Source: Geomonas oryzisoli (GTDB taxonomy: Bacteria > Desulfobacterota > Desulfuromonadia > Geobacterales > Geobacteraceae). From it: a stretch of DNA of 64,000 nucleotides. The notes beneath the pieces were generated by a model. It did not search any database. It saw only the letters and a program-made list of their open reading frames with translations, and was not told the origin of the DNA. Where the stretch lies: assembly GCF_018986915.1 (NCBI RefSeq), contig NZ_CP076723.1:558001-622000 (forward strand), read 5' to 3'. Positions 40,174 through 47,057 of the stretch are shown here, one piece after another; positions within the stretch are counted from its first letter, which is position 1; the number at the start of each line of letters is the position of its first letter. A program made the position numbers and the translations under genes.

Positions 40174-40340
40174 ATCGCCGTCTCTCCCCAGTTGGCCTCT
40201 TGGCTTGTCTAAGTGGCCGTGTTGACAGACCTTATTTCCAGGTGCCGTCCTCGAAGCCGCTTTTGCCGATCACTCCCCTCTTTTTAGCTGCTTCGGTGTA
40301 AGTGCCCGTCATTAAACGGTTTTCGGTGTTGTTGACCTTT

Positions 40341-40356
40341 GGGCATTGCGGTTGCT
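40341..40356 (+). promoter_or_regulatory. Sigma-54 promoter of respiratory set B
   Basis: GGGCATTGCGGTTGCT: GG and GC are 10 bases apart, the -24 box is GGCA and the -12 box is a perfect TTGCT. The predicted start near 40367 is about 37 bases before the first gene. Confidence 0.65.
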
Positions 40357-40403
40357 AAGCATGGGTAACCCTTCGGGGAATAATGCGGGAAAAGGAGAGG
40401 GCC

Positions 40404-40673
40404 ATGACAAAGGAAATGAAAGAATCATTGTCCGGGAAAGTGACAAGTTGGTCGATCATCGGGGTGGTCGTGGCCGGGACGCTGCTCATCTCCGGCATTG
40501 CCGACGTCTCCGAGGGGAGCGGCGTAATGGCTAAGATCTTCCTTCTCTTCATCGGCGCCATCATCGTCGTGCAGGTCATCCCTGGCATCATGCTCTTCAG
40601 CGCCATGCTCAAGGGCATCTACAGCCTGTTTGGCAAAAAGGTTAAGGTTCCTCTGGAACAGGACAAAAAGTAG
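40404..40673 (+). CDS. Small QxxP membrane protein, set B first gene
   Basis: 89 residues. Two hydrophobic segments (about 14-35 and 44-68) include the motif IFLLFIGAIIVVQVIPG, then MLKGIYSLFGKK. AAGGAG lies 6 bases before ATG 40404, so the upstream in-frame ATG at 40383 is not used. It is a paralog of the proteins at 33070-33318 and 33945-34196, and like the latter it is the first gene behind a sigma-54 promoter and precedes a pseudo-receiver gene. Confidence 0.75.
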   Translation: MTKEMKESLSGKVTSWSIIGVVVAGTLLISGIADVSEGSGVMAKIFLLFIGAIIVVQVIPGIMLFSAMLKGIYSLFGKKVKVPLEQDKK

Positions 40674-40697
40674 CTGTCGCGAGACGCGAGGTGGCTT

Positions 40698-41411
40698 ATG
40701 GACGAACGGGGAATCATCATTGCGGACCGAGACGCGGAATTCCGCAGCCAGGTAGCCGAATACTTCCGCAAGGCGGGGTACGAGGTGGAGACCACTGATT
40801 CAACGGTCCACGTGCTCTGCAGCATCCTGCAGAAGAAGACACCGGTGCTGTTGTTGGGAAGTGACTTCGACCAGAAGGTTTCATCGTCGGACCTGATTCA
40901 CCTTTTGAAGAAGTGCAACCGCCACCTGAACGTCATCATGGTCTCCGACGATCTTCCCCTGGACCAGGCGAGGCAGGTGCGCAAGGCGGGGATCTTTTAC
41001 CAAGCCATGAAACCGGCGGAAACCGGAGATACCGAGGAGCTTGGTCTGGCCGTGGAATGCGCCTTCAAGACCTATCGCGCCAACCGGCAGCAGGAGCGCA
41101 TGGAGGCCGCGATGAGGCGGCGAGCCAACCGCCGCGAGTCGGTGAAAAAGCAACCGGTTCCTGCCTCCAGGCGCTTCTCCTGGCTGATAGCCCTCGCCGT
41201 GCTCATCTTCGGGACCAGCTTTTTGGCACTGTCGGCGGCGGAGAGCGTCCAGAGGGGGGGCAACCTCGGGATCTGGCTTTTCCTCGGGTTCTGCGCGCTG
41301 CTGGTGGTAGCGCAGTTCTTCCCAGTGTTCAGGATCAAGCTGTCGCAGCGCGTGATGGCGCAGCACGCTGCCAAAGAACAGGCGGCCTCATCCGAGAAGA
41401 AATCATCCTAA
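40698..41411 (+). CDS. Pseudo-receiver fused to a QxxP-type membrane domain
   Basis: 237 residues. Residues 1-125 match the stand-alone pseudo-receiver at 33449-33835, with Gly54 in LLLGSDFD at the phosphoacceptor position and Lys105 in QAMKP. A basic linker (about 126-158) leads to two TM helices (about 161-180 and 190-212). The second, LGIWLFLGFCALLVVAQFFP, closely matches the 82-residue protein of set A. This one gene thus combines two neighbouring set A genes. GAGG is upstream of the ATG. The fusion implies the pseudo-receiver works at the membrane. Confidence 0.8.
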   Translation: MDERGIIIADRDAEFRSQVAEYFRKAGYEVETTDSTVHVLCSILQKKTPVLLLGSDFDQKVSSSDLIHLLKKCNRHLNVIMVSDDLPLDQARQVRKAGIFYQAMKPAETGDTEELGLAVECAFKTYRANRQQERMEAAMRRRANRRESVKKQPVPASRRFSWLIALAVLIFGTSFLALSAAESVQRGGNLGIWLFLGFCALLVVAQFFPVFRIKLSQRVMAQHAAKEQAASSEKKSS

Positions 41412-41437
41412 GGACGCGTTCCTAAAAGGAGGGATAC

Positions 41438-42526
41438 GTGAAACCAGCCGACCTACAAAAGATGAGTTTGCTCGCGAAGCTGGCGTTCTGCGCCTGGGCC
41501 CTCGCCGGCCTGATCGCGCAAGCCAACGCCTGGGGATTTTCTTATGGAGATCAGACCGGCAGCAACCAGGCCTGTCTGTCCTGTCACGGTAAAACCGGCG
41601 AGGTGCCCAAGGGCACCTTCATCGACCCGCAGCGCTTCACCCAGACCGCCCATGCCAACCTCGGGTGTGAAGCCTGTCACGCGACCGTCCCTGCCAACCA
41701 TCCGGACGGCAACAAGGTGCCCAAGGCCGACTGCCGCGAATGCCACTCGGGCATCAGCGCAGAGTACGACAAAGGGCTGCATGCATCCAAGACAGCCTGC
41801 AACGGCTGCCATAACCCGCACCTGGTGCAGAACCCCAAAGACGTCTCCGGGCAGGAGATCAACATGATCTGCTCCAACTGCCACAACTCTTTGGAGATGA
41901 CGGCGAAGCACGGCGAGTGGCTGCCTCAATCGGAACTGCACCTGCGCATGCTGCCGTGCATCACCTGCCATACCGGTGCCAAGGACTATTACATCAGCAT
42001 GTACATCGTCAAGAGCAAGGGGGACAGCCGGTTCGGCAAGCAGGAAGTGGCCGAGTACGCCGATCTGAAAGCCATGGCCGGTAACCGCCCCATCGTCTCC
42101 CTCATCGATACCAACCGGGACAACTACGTCTCCCTCGAGGAACTGCGCGTGTTCAACCGCACCCAGAAGTCGCTCCGTCTTTACGGGATGATGACCCCCT
42201 CGACGGTGTCGCACAAGTTCGAGATCCTGGACAGCCGGCGCAACTGCAGTTTCTGCCACACCTCAGGCTCCGGACTCATGCAGACCAGCTTCATAGCCGT
42301 GCCTGACGAGCAAGGGAACTTCCAGAGGGTGCCGGTAGAGAAGGGGGCGGTCCTCGATGCCCTTTACGCCGCTCCGGACTTCTACATGATGGGGTCCACC
42401 AAGAACGCCAAGTTGAACAACATCGGGCTCGCCATCATCTGCTGCGGACTCATCATGCCGGTCGGACACGGTTTTGTCCGGTTCCTGACTCGGAAGAACA
42501 GGAAACATAAGGAGCACCAGTCATGA
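41438..42526 (+). CDS. Seven-heme c-type cytochrome with EF-hand-like loop and C-terminal anchor
   Basis: 362 residues. A signal peptide to about 31 precedes seven CXXCH sites: CLSCH, CEACH, CRECH, CNGCH, CSNCH, CITCH and CSFCH. Between the sixth and seventh lies DTNRDNYVSLEE (224-235), with the D-x-N-x-D-x-Y-x-S-x-x-E spacing of an EF-hand calcium loop. One TM helix (about 328-347) is near the C-terminus. The start is GTG with AAAGGAGGG upstream. Its stop overlaps the ATG of the b-type cytochrome, so the two form one complex passing electrons from quinol to periplasmic acceptors. Confidence 0.88.
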   Translation: MKPADLQKMSLLAKLAFCAWALAGLIAQANAWGFSYGDQTGSNQACLSCHGKTGEVPKGTFIDPQRFTQTAHANLGCEACHATVPANHPDGNKVPKADCRECHSGISAEYDKGLHASKTACNGCHNPHLVQNPKDVSGQEINMICSNCHNSLEMTAKHGEWLPQSELHLRMLPCITCHTGAKDYYISMYIVKSKGDSRFGKQEVAEYADLKAMAGNRPIVSLIDTNRDNYVSLEELRVFNRTQKSLRLYGMMTPSTVSHKFEILDSRRNCSFCHTSGSGLMQTSFIAVPDEQGNFQRVPVEKGAVLDALYAAPDFYMMGSTKNAKLNNIGLAIICCGLIMPVGHGFVRFLTRKNRKHKEHQS

Positions 42527-43245
42527 GCGAGAAAACAAGAATCTACCTGCAGCCCTGGCCGATACGCATCTGGCACTGGATCAACGCCTCCGGCATCATC
42601 ATCCTGATTCTGTCCGGCGCCCAGATCCGGTTTCCCGAGACTCTGAGCATCTTCAGCAGCTACAAGAACGCCATCGAGGTGCACAACACAGCCGGGATCA
42701 TCGTTTCCATCTCCTTCTCGTTCTGGTTCTTCTACTACAAGATGGTGAAGAACACGCTGGACAAGCTGTACATCCCGGACGAGGAGGACATCAAGCACGG
42801 CCTGGTACGCCAGCTCCTTTACTACTGCTTCTGGTACTTCCTGGGGCGGCCGAGCCCCTACCATGCCACGCCGGATCACAAGTTCAACCCGATGCAGAAA
42901 TCGGCGTATCTGGCGGTGATGTTCGTGCTGATGCCGCTGGTGGGGCTCACGGGAATCCTGCTGCTGAACGTTACACCGCTGCGCGTGCTGGTTCTCATGT
43001 GGGGCGGGATCAAGTTCATCGTCGCGCTTCATTTCCTCCTGGCGTGCTCGCTGCTCGCTTTCCTCTGCACGCACGTCTACCTGGCGACCCTGGGGGACTA
43101 CATCAAGCCGATGCTGGTCGGGTGGGAGGACGTGGAAGAACACGAGGAGCCGGAGGCGGCCCCGGGAGTGGCCATTCCCGGCTACCGGCCGGTGCGTCAC
43201 TATCCGGAGTACGAGCAGGCACTTCTGGAGCAGCGCCACAGCTGA
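42523..43245 (+). CDS. Four-helix b-type cytochrome (HydC/FdnI-like)
   Basis: 240 residues with four TM helices. Candidate heme-b ligands are His18 (IRIWHWINA), His54 (EVHNTAG) and two His in the last helix pair (VALHFLLAC and CTHVYLA). This is the layout of the membrane cytochrome b of hydrogenases and formate dehydrogenases. The C-terminal 50 residues are an acidic tail. The ATG overlaps the stop of the 7-heme gene. It is the quinone-reactive partner of that cytochrome; the pairing resembles a split version of the CbcL design. Confidence 0.88.
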   Translation: MSEKTRIYLQPWPIRIWHWINASGIIILILSGAQIRFPETLSIFSSYKNAIEVHNTAGIIVSISFSFWFFYYKMVKNTLDKLYIPDEEDIKHGLVRQLLYYCFWYFLGRPSPYHATPDHKFNPMQKSAYLAVMFVLMPLVGLTGILLLNVTPLRVLVLMWGGIKFIVALHFLLACSLLAFLCTHVYLATLGDYIKPMLVGWEDVEEHEEPEAAPGVAIPGYRPVRHYPEYEQALLEQRHS

Positions 43246-43282
43246 TGGGACGGGTTGTTAATTCCGGGAAAGGAGAACGGCC

Positions 43283-43828
43283 ATGTCAGGACATCATCTC
43301 ATCGAGCATTTGAAGGCGAGACCGATACGGGAAACGGCCCAGGTCGCGACGGGGAACGAGCTTTGCTGGAGCCGGGAACAGGTAACCAAGAACATCGCGC
43401 AGCTGCATGTCCTTTCCCGGCGTGGGTTGTGGGGGCTGTTGCTCTTCCTGGGAATGAGCGCCGCGGCCCTCGCTTTGAGCCAGGTAAACGTGTCGTCGGT
43501 TGCCCAGGCGGAGCTGGAGGGTGTCATTGGCCCTCTGCCTTCGATCGATTTGCTCAACCTTGTCCTCGGCATCTCGTGGCTGTCCGCAGTGGTGCTGATC
43601 GTGGGGCGCAGGGGGAGCGACGGCAGGCCGGGGTACAGCTGGCACAACGTCGGACTTCCCGCGGTTTTCTACCCGCTCTACGCCTTCTGTGACACGACCG
43701 GCACCTACTTCCCGATGGTGTTCCTTGCCGGCCTCGTCTTACTACTTTTGGAACACGGCTTCGTGGTCTGCTACACCGCCAAGGCGATCAAGGAGGAAAC
43801 GGCCCGCCTGGAGCGCCTGCGCGATTGA
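43283..43828 (+). CDS. Three-helix membrane protein, last gene of respiratory set B
   Basis: 181 residues. A charged N-terminal 50 residues is followed by SRRGLWGLLLFLGMSAAALA and two further hydrophobic stretches, with WHNVGLPAVFYPLYAF between them. It is a paralog of the protein at 28295-28855, and both end their operons. GGAG lies before the ATG. Function is unknown. A terminator follows. Confidence 0.75.
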   Translation: MSGHHLIEHLKARPIRETAQVATGNELCWSREQVTKNIAQLHVLSRRGLWGLLLFLGMSAAALALSQVNVSSVAQAELEGVIGPLPSIDLLNLVLGISWLSAVVLIVGRRGSDGRPGYSWHNVGLPAVFYPLYAFCDTTGTYFPMVFLAGLVLLLLEHGFVVCYTAKAIKEETARLERLRD

Positions 43829-43860
43829 TCTTTCTGTGCAGGAACGGCCCTCCATGCACA

Positions 43861-43896
43861 ACCGGCCACTCGAGTTTCGAGTGGCCGGTTTTTTTG
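43861..43896 (+). terminator. Rho-independent terminator after respiratory set B
   Basis: ACCGGCCACTCGA pairs with TCGAGTGGCCGGT across GTT, a perfect 13-bp stem, followed by seven T residues. Confidence 0.92.
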
Positions 43897-43922
43897 TTTC
43901 CAGAGATGGAACAGGAGCCTTG

Positions 43923-44915
43923 CTAGCCGTGCTGATGGCAGGAGTCGCAGTTGCCGTTCACGGTGAAGGCTGACTTGCCGTCGTGGCAGGCGCCGCACGA
44001 CTTGGCCTTTTTCATCTCGTCCATGGAGACCGGCCTGCCGCCGCGTTTGGTCGGGAAGGTGCCGCTGTGGCAGTCCTTGCATTTGTACATGCCCAGGTGG
44101 TTACTGTGGCTGAACTTGACGTCCCCGACGTCGGCAACCTTAAACTTGATCTCCTGGACCGGGTGGCACTTTTCGCATTGCGAAACGGCGAAGGCGTCCT
44201 TGGCGTTGTGGCAGGCGCCGCACGATTTCCCTTTCTCCATGGCTGCCATGGTGACGGGTTTTCCGGAGCCGAGCGGGAACACCTTGGTGTGGCAGGAACT
44301 GCAGCTGTAGATCTCAACATGTTTGCTGTGGCTGAAAACGGTCGGGCCGGTCTCCTTCACCTTGAAGACGACCTGCTTGGGTGAGGGGTGGCAGCCGTCG
44401 CACTTTGCGACGCTGAACGCCTTCTTGCCGTTGTGGCAGGCGCCGCACGATTTCCCCTTTTCCATCTCGGCCATGGTCACCTGCTTGTTCGGGCCGGTCT
44501 TGTAGAGGGAGTTGTGGCAGGCGTTGCACTGCATGGTTTTCAGGTGCTTGTTGTGACTGAAGAGCACCGGGCCGGTCTCTTTGACCTTGAAGGTGACGTT
44601 CTTGACCTTGTGGCACGCGGTGCATTTGGCAACGCTGAATGCCTTCTTACCGTTATGGCACTTGCCGCACGATTTCCCTTTGTCCATGTCGGCCATGGTG
44701 TACTTGACCTTGGCGGCGCGGGGATTTTCGTGGCACACCTTGCAACTCACGTTCGGGCTTTTCTCCGCTTTCTTCTTCAGGTGCTTGTTGTGGCTGAAGA
44801 CCACCTTGCCCCCACCATCGGTCTGGTAGGTGATGTCCTTCAGCTCGATGGCGTATGCTGCGGAAGCTGCTACGGCTAGCGCGGCCAGGACAATGAAAGC
44901 CGATGTGAATCTCAT
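43923..44915 (-). CDS. Twelve-heme cytochrome made of four c7-type repeats
   Basis: 330 residues. A signal peptide (ends AAYAIE) precedes four tandem repeats of about 75 residues. Each has the pattern VFSHNKH, then CXXCH, then MEKGKSCGACHNGKKAF, then a third CXXCH, giving twelve heme sites. It matches the design of the crescent-shaped dodecaheme c7 polymers known in G. sulfurreducens (GSU1996 type). It should be a periplasmic electron wire or capacitor. A sigma-54 promoter and two TGTATA-N7-TATACA dyads lie upstream. Confidence 0.93.
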   Translation of the reverse strand: MRFTSAFIVLAALAVAASAAYAIELKDITYQTDGGGKVVFSHNKHLKKKAEKSPNVSCKVCHENPRAAKVKYTMADMDKGKSCGKCHNGKKAFSVAKCTACHKVKNVTFKVKETGPVLFSHNKHLKTMQCNACHNSLYKTGPNKQVTMAEMEKGKSCGACHNGKKAFSVAKCDGCHPSPKQVVFKVKETGPTVFSHSKHVEIYSCSSCHTKVFPLGSGKPVTMAAMEKGKSCGACHNAKDAFAVSQCEKCHPVQEIKFKVADVGDVKFSHSNHLGMYKCKDCHSGTFPTKRGGRPVSMDEMKKAKSCGACHDGKSAFTVNGNCDSCHQHG

Positions 44916-45046
44916 GGTTTCCTCCTTTGACGGTGTAGTGGATTGGCGTGCTTATAGTTCCTCTCTACGAGATTGGCTGCGGGGAGCGGCAGGACACCAG
45001 CCGCCGTGCTGCTACAGCAAGGGATAAACCGGCACGAGTTCTCTTT

Positions 45047-45062
45047 AGCATTAGCCGTGCCT
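45047..45062 (-). promoter_or_regulatory. Sigma-54 promoter of the 12-heme cytochrome
   Basis: Minus strand AGGCACGGCTAATGCT. GG and GC are 10 bases apart, GGCACG is perfect and the -12 box ATGCT differs by one base from TTGCT. The predicted start near 45035 leaves a leader of about 120 bases. Confidence 0.7.
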
Positions 45063-45137
45063 GATTTTTGAGTGGAGCGTAACGTGCTGTAATTGCAGGG
45101 TACTTTCGCGGCGGGGGCGGCGAGCGCGGTGCATGGC

Positions 45138-45156
45138 TGTATAAAGAAGCTATACA
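45138..45156. promoter_or_regulatory. Enhancer-like dyad TGTATA-N7-TATACA (perfect), 12-heme gene
   Basis: TGTATA (45138-45143), AAGAAGC, TATACA (45151-45156). It is about 90 bases upstream of the sigma-54 promoter and has the same arms and spacing as 34364-34382. Confidence 0.65.
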
Positions 45157-45237
45157 CCGGATCAATCCAGGTGATGCCAAGTTGCCGGAATCGAATACGT
45201 TTTTTCGGGGTGGCCGGAGCCTCACGCCGGCGGCTGC

Positions 45238-45256
45238 TGTATAGCAAAGATATACG
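45238..45256. promoter_or_regulatory. Second enhancer-like dyad, 12-heme gene
   Basis: TGTATA (45238-45243), GCAAAGA, TATACG (45251-45256). One base differs from the perfect dyad. It lies exactly 100 bases from the other site. Confidence 0.55.
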
Positions 45257-45285
45257 AAGATGGTCGGTCAGCGGTCTACGGCACT

Positions 45286-45324
45286 AAAAAAGAAGAGGGC
45301 CGCGGCATTGAGCGCGCGGCCCTC
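45286..45324 (-). terminator. Rho-independent terminator of the AspT-type transporter gene
   Basis: On the minus strand GAGGGCCGCG and CGCGGCCCTC form a 10-bp stem followed by TTCTTTTTT. Confidence 0.8.
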
Positions 45325-45348
45325 ATTTTCGGCACCGGGGGGGGGAGG

Positions 45349-46995
45349 TCATAGCTGGCCGGTGGCGACGAGGATGATGTGCACCAGGATGATCTTCCCG
45401 ATGGTGGCGAAGGGGAACACGCAGGCGTAGCCCTGGTCGGAGAGGTCGTTCCCGGTCTGCTCCTTGATGTAGCCCAGGCCGGGCGTGGAGGTGTGCATCC
45501 CCGCCACGATGCCGACCGCCAGTGTCATCGGGAGCTTCATGATCTTGTGGGCGATGAACAGGCCGAGAAAAGCCGTGACCGAGGTGACGCAGACGCCGGT
45601 GATGAAGATGCTGCCGCCCCCCCCGTGGCTCAAGGTGGTAAGCAGGCTGTAGCCGGAACGGGTGCCGATACCGGCCAGAAACAGCACCAGCCCCACCTGC
45701 TTCAGCACCATGCTGGCGCTGTAGGGGAGGCTCCAGACCATCTTGCCGGTCCTGCCGAAGGTCCCCAGCAGGATGCCGACGATGAGCGGCCCCCCGGCAA
45801 AACCAAGCTGCATGCTCCCTCCGCCGGGGAAGGGGAAGGGGATCAGCCCCAGCACCAACCCGATCACGAGCCCGAGGCTGAAGGTCATCACGTCCACCTC
45901 GCTCACCCTGCGATAGGAGTTGCCGAAGAAGGCGGTCACCTCGTCCATGCAGGTCTTGTGAGCCAGCACCCTGACCACGTCGCCGAGCTCCAGGATCATC
46001 TCGGCCTCGGGGAGATATTCGTTGTCCCCCCGGCGCACCAGCGTGATCACCTCCCCGAAACGCTGCTCCTGATGCAACTCACCGATGGTGCGCCCGATCG
46101 CCATGGGGCTGGAGACGAAGATCCTGCGGTACTCGTATTCGGTGCGGTCCAGTCCCAGGCGCTCCTTGCTTCTCCTCTCCCCGAGCACCGTCGCTATCTT
46201 CTCGATCTCGTGCGGCGCCCCTGCCACCATCGCGAGGTCGCCCTGCTGCAGCACGGTGCCTGGACCGGCGTAGAAGAACTCGTCATCCCGCTTGATCCGG
46301 CTGAAGATCACCTCGCAGTTGTTGGATTCGTTCAGCTTGGCGACGGTCAGGTCGGGCGGGTCCACCTTCTGAACTTTAATGGTGCAGTGCACCAGCGAGT
46401 TGCGGTCCTCGGGCTTGCGCAGCACCTTGAACTCCGCCTGGTAGTCCACCTTCCACATCTTCTGGCAGACGTTGATGGTCAGCATCAGCCCGATGACGCC
46501 GATCGGGTAGGCGACGGAGAAGCCGACCACCGGCTCGGCGAGCATCGTTTCCAAAAGATCGGGCGGCGCGGTCTGGCGGATCGATTCCAAGGCGCCACCG
46601 AGGGCCGGCGAGGCGGTCATGCTGCCGCAGAAGATGCCGGCGGCGATGCCCGGCTGGATGGCGAAATACTTCTGCAGCGCGACGCAGAGAGCCGCCGAGG
46701 CGCACAGGACACCTCCGGCGAGCAGGTTGTTCATGACCCCGTTTCTGCGGAAGGTCGAGATGAAGGAGGGGCCGGCGGAGAGGCCGACGGTGTAGACGAA
46801 GAGCGCCTGCCCCATGATGTACACGATGGCCGGGGCCTTCATGTCGGGATGGAGCATGCCGAAGGCGAGCCCGACGAAGAGCACGGCGCCGACGCCTAAG
46901 GTGATGCCGTAGACCTTGATCTTGCCTAAGGGATAGCCTAGTGCTGCGACCATGAGCAGAAGCATCAACGGGTTCTCGAGGAGAATCTTGATCAT
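45349..46995 (-). CDS. AspT/YidE-family (AAE) membrane transporter with TrkA-C domains
   Basis: 548 residues. An N-terminal half of about five helices (first near 5-30), two cytoplasmic TrkA-C-like regulatory domains (about 200-370, with DDEFFYAGPGTVLQQGD and LGDVVRVLA), and a C-terminal half of about five helices (FPGGGSMQLGFAGGPLIVG). This is the aspartate:alanine exchanger layout; the substrate of this member is unknown, with dicarboxylate or amino acid exchange plausible. Start ATG 46995 follows GAGGTGG. It stands alone, with a terminator downstream. Confidence 0.82.
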   Translation of the reverse strand: MIKILLENPLMLLLMVAALGYPLGKIKVYGITLGVGAVLFVGLAFGMLHPDMKAPAIVYIMGQALFVYTVGLSAGPSFISTFRRNGVMNNLLAGGVLCASAALCVALQKYFAIQPGIAAGIFCGSMTASPALGGALESIRQTAPPDLLETMLAEPVVGFSVAYPIGVIGLMLTINVCQKMWKVDYQAEFKVLRKPEDRNSLVHCTIKVQKVDPPDLTVAKLNESNNCEVIFSRIKRDDEFFYAGPGTVLQQGDLAMVAGAPHEIEKIATVLGERRSKERLGLDRTEYEYRRIFVSSPMAIGRTIGELHQEQRFGEVITLVRRGDNEYLPEAEMILELGDVVRVLAHKTCMDEVTAFFGNSYRRVSEVDVMTFSLGLVIGLVLGLIPFPFPGGGSMQLGFAGGPLIVGILLGTFGRTGKMVWSLPYSASMVLKQVGLVLFLAGIGTRSGYSLLTTLSHGGGGSIFITGVCVTSVTAFLGLFIAHKIMKLPMTLAVGIVAGMHTSTPGLGYIKEQTGNDLSDQGYACVFPFATIGKIILVHIILVATGQL

Positions 46996-47057
46996 GATTG
47001 CCACCTCTGTCGCTGGCGGGACCATCCCCCGCCCTGATAAACCTCACGCTGCCGTTG

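Larger units (their letters stand above)
40105..40403. other. Spacer upstream of respiratory set B
   Basis: About 300 bases without a gene. It holds a perfect dyad TTCCTGC-GCC-GCAGGAA (40157-40173) and the sigma-54 promoter at 40341-40356. The TGTATA-N7-TATACA dyad is not present here. Confidence 0.55.
44916..45348. other. Regulatory region upstream of the 12-heme gene
   Basis: 433 bases without a gene. It contains the sigma-54 promoter (45047-45062), two dyads spaced exactly 100 bases (45138 and 45238), and the minus-strand terminator of the next transporter gene. Confidence 0.6.

Noticed and set aside
43923-44915. Regular repeats in this region as a CRISPR array or tandem DNA repeat
   Set aside because: The periodicity of about 225-240 bases comes from four coding repeats of a 12-heme cytochrome, not from short direct repeats with unique spacers.
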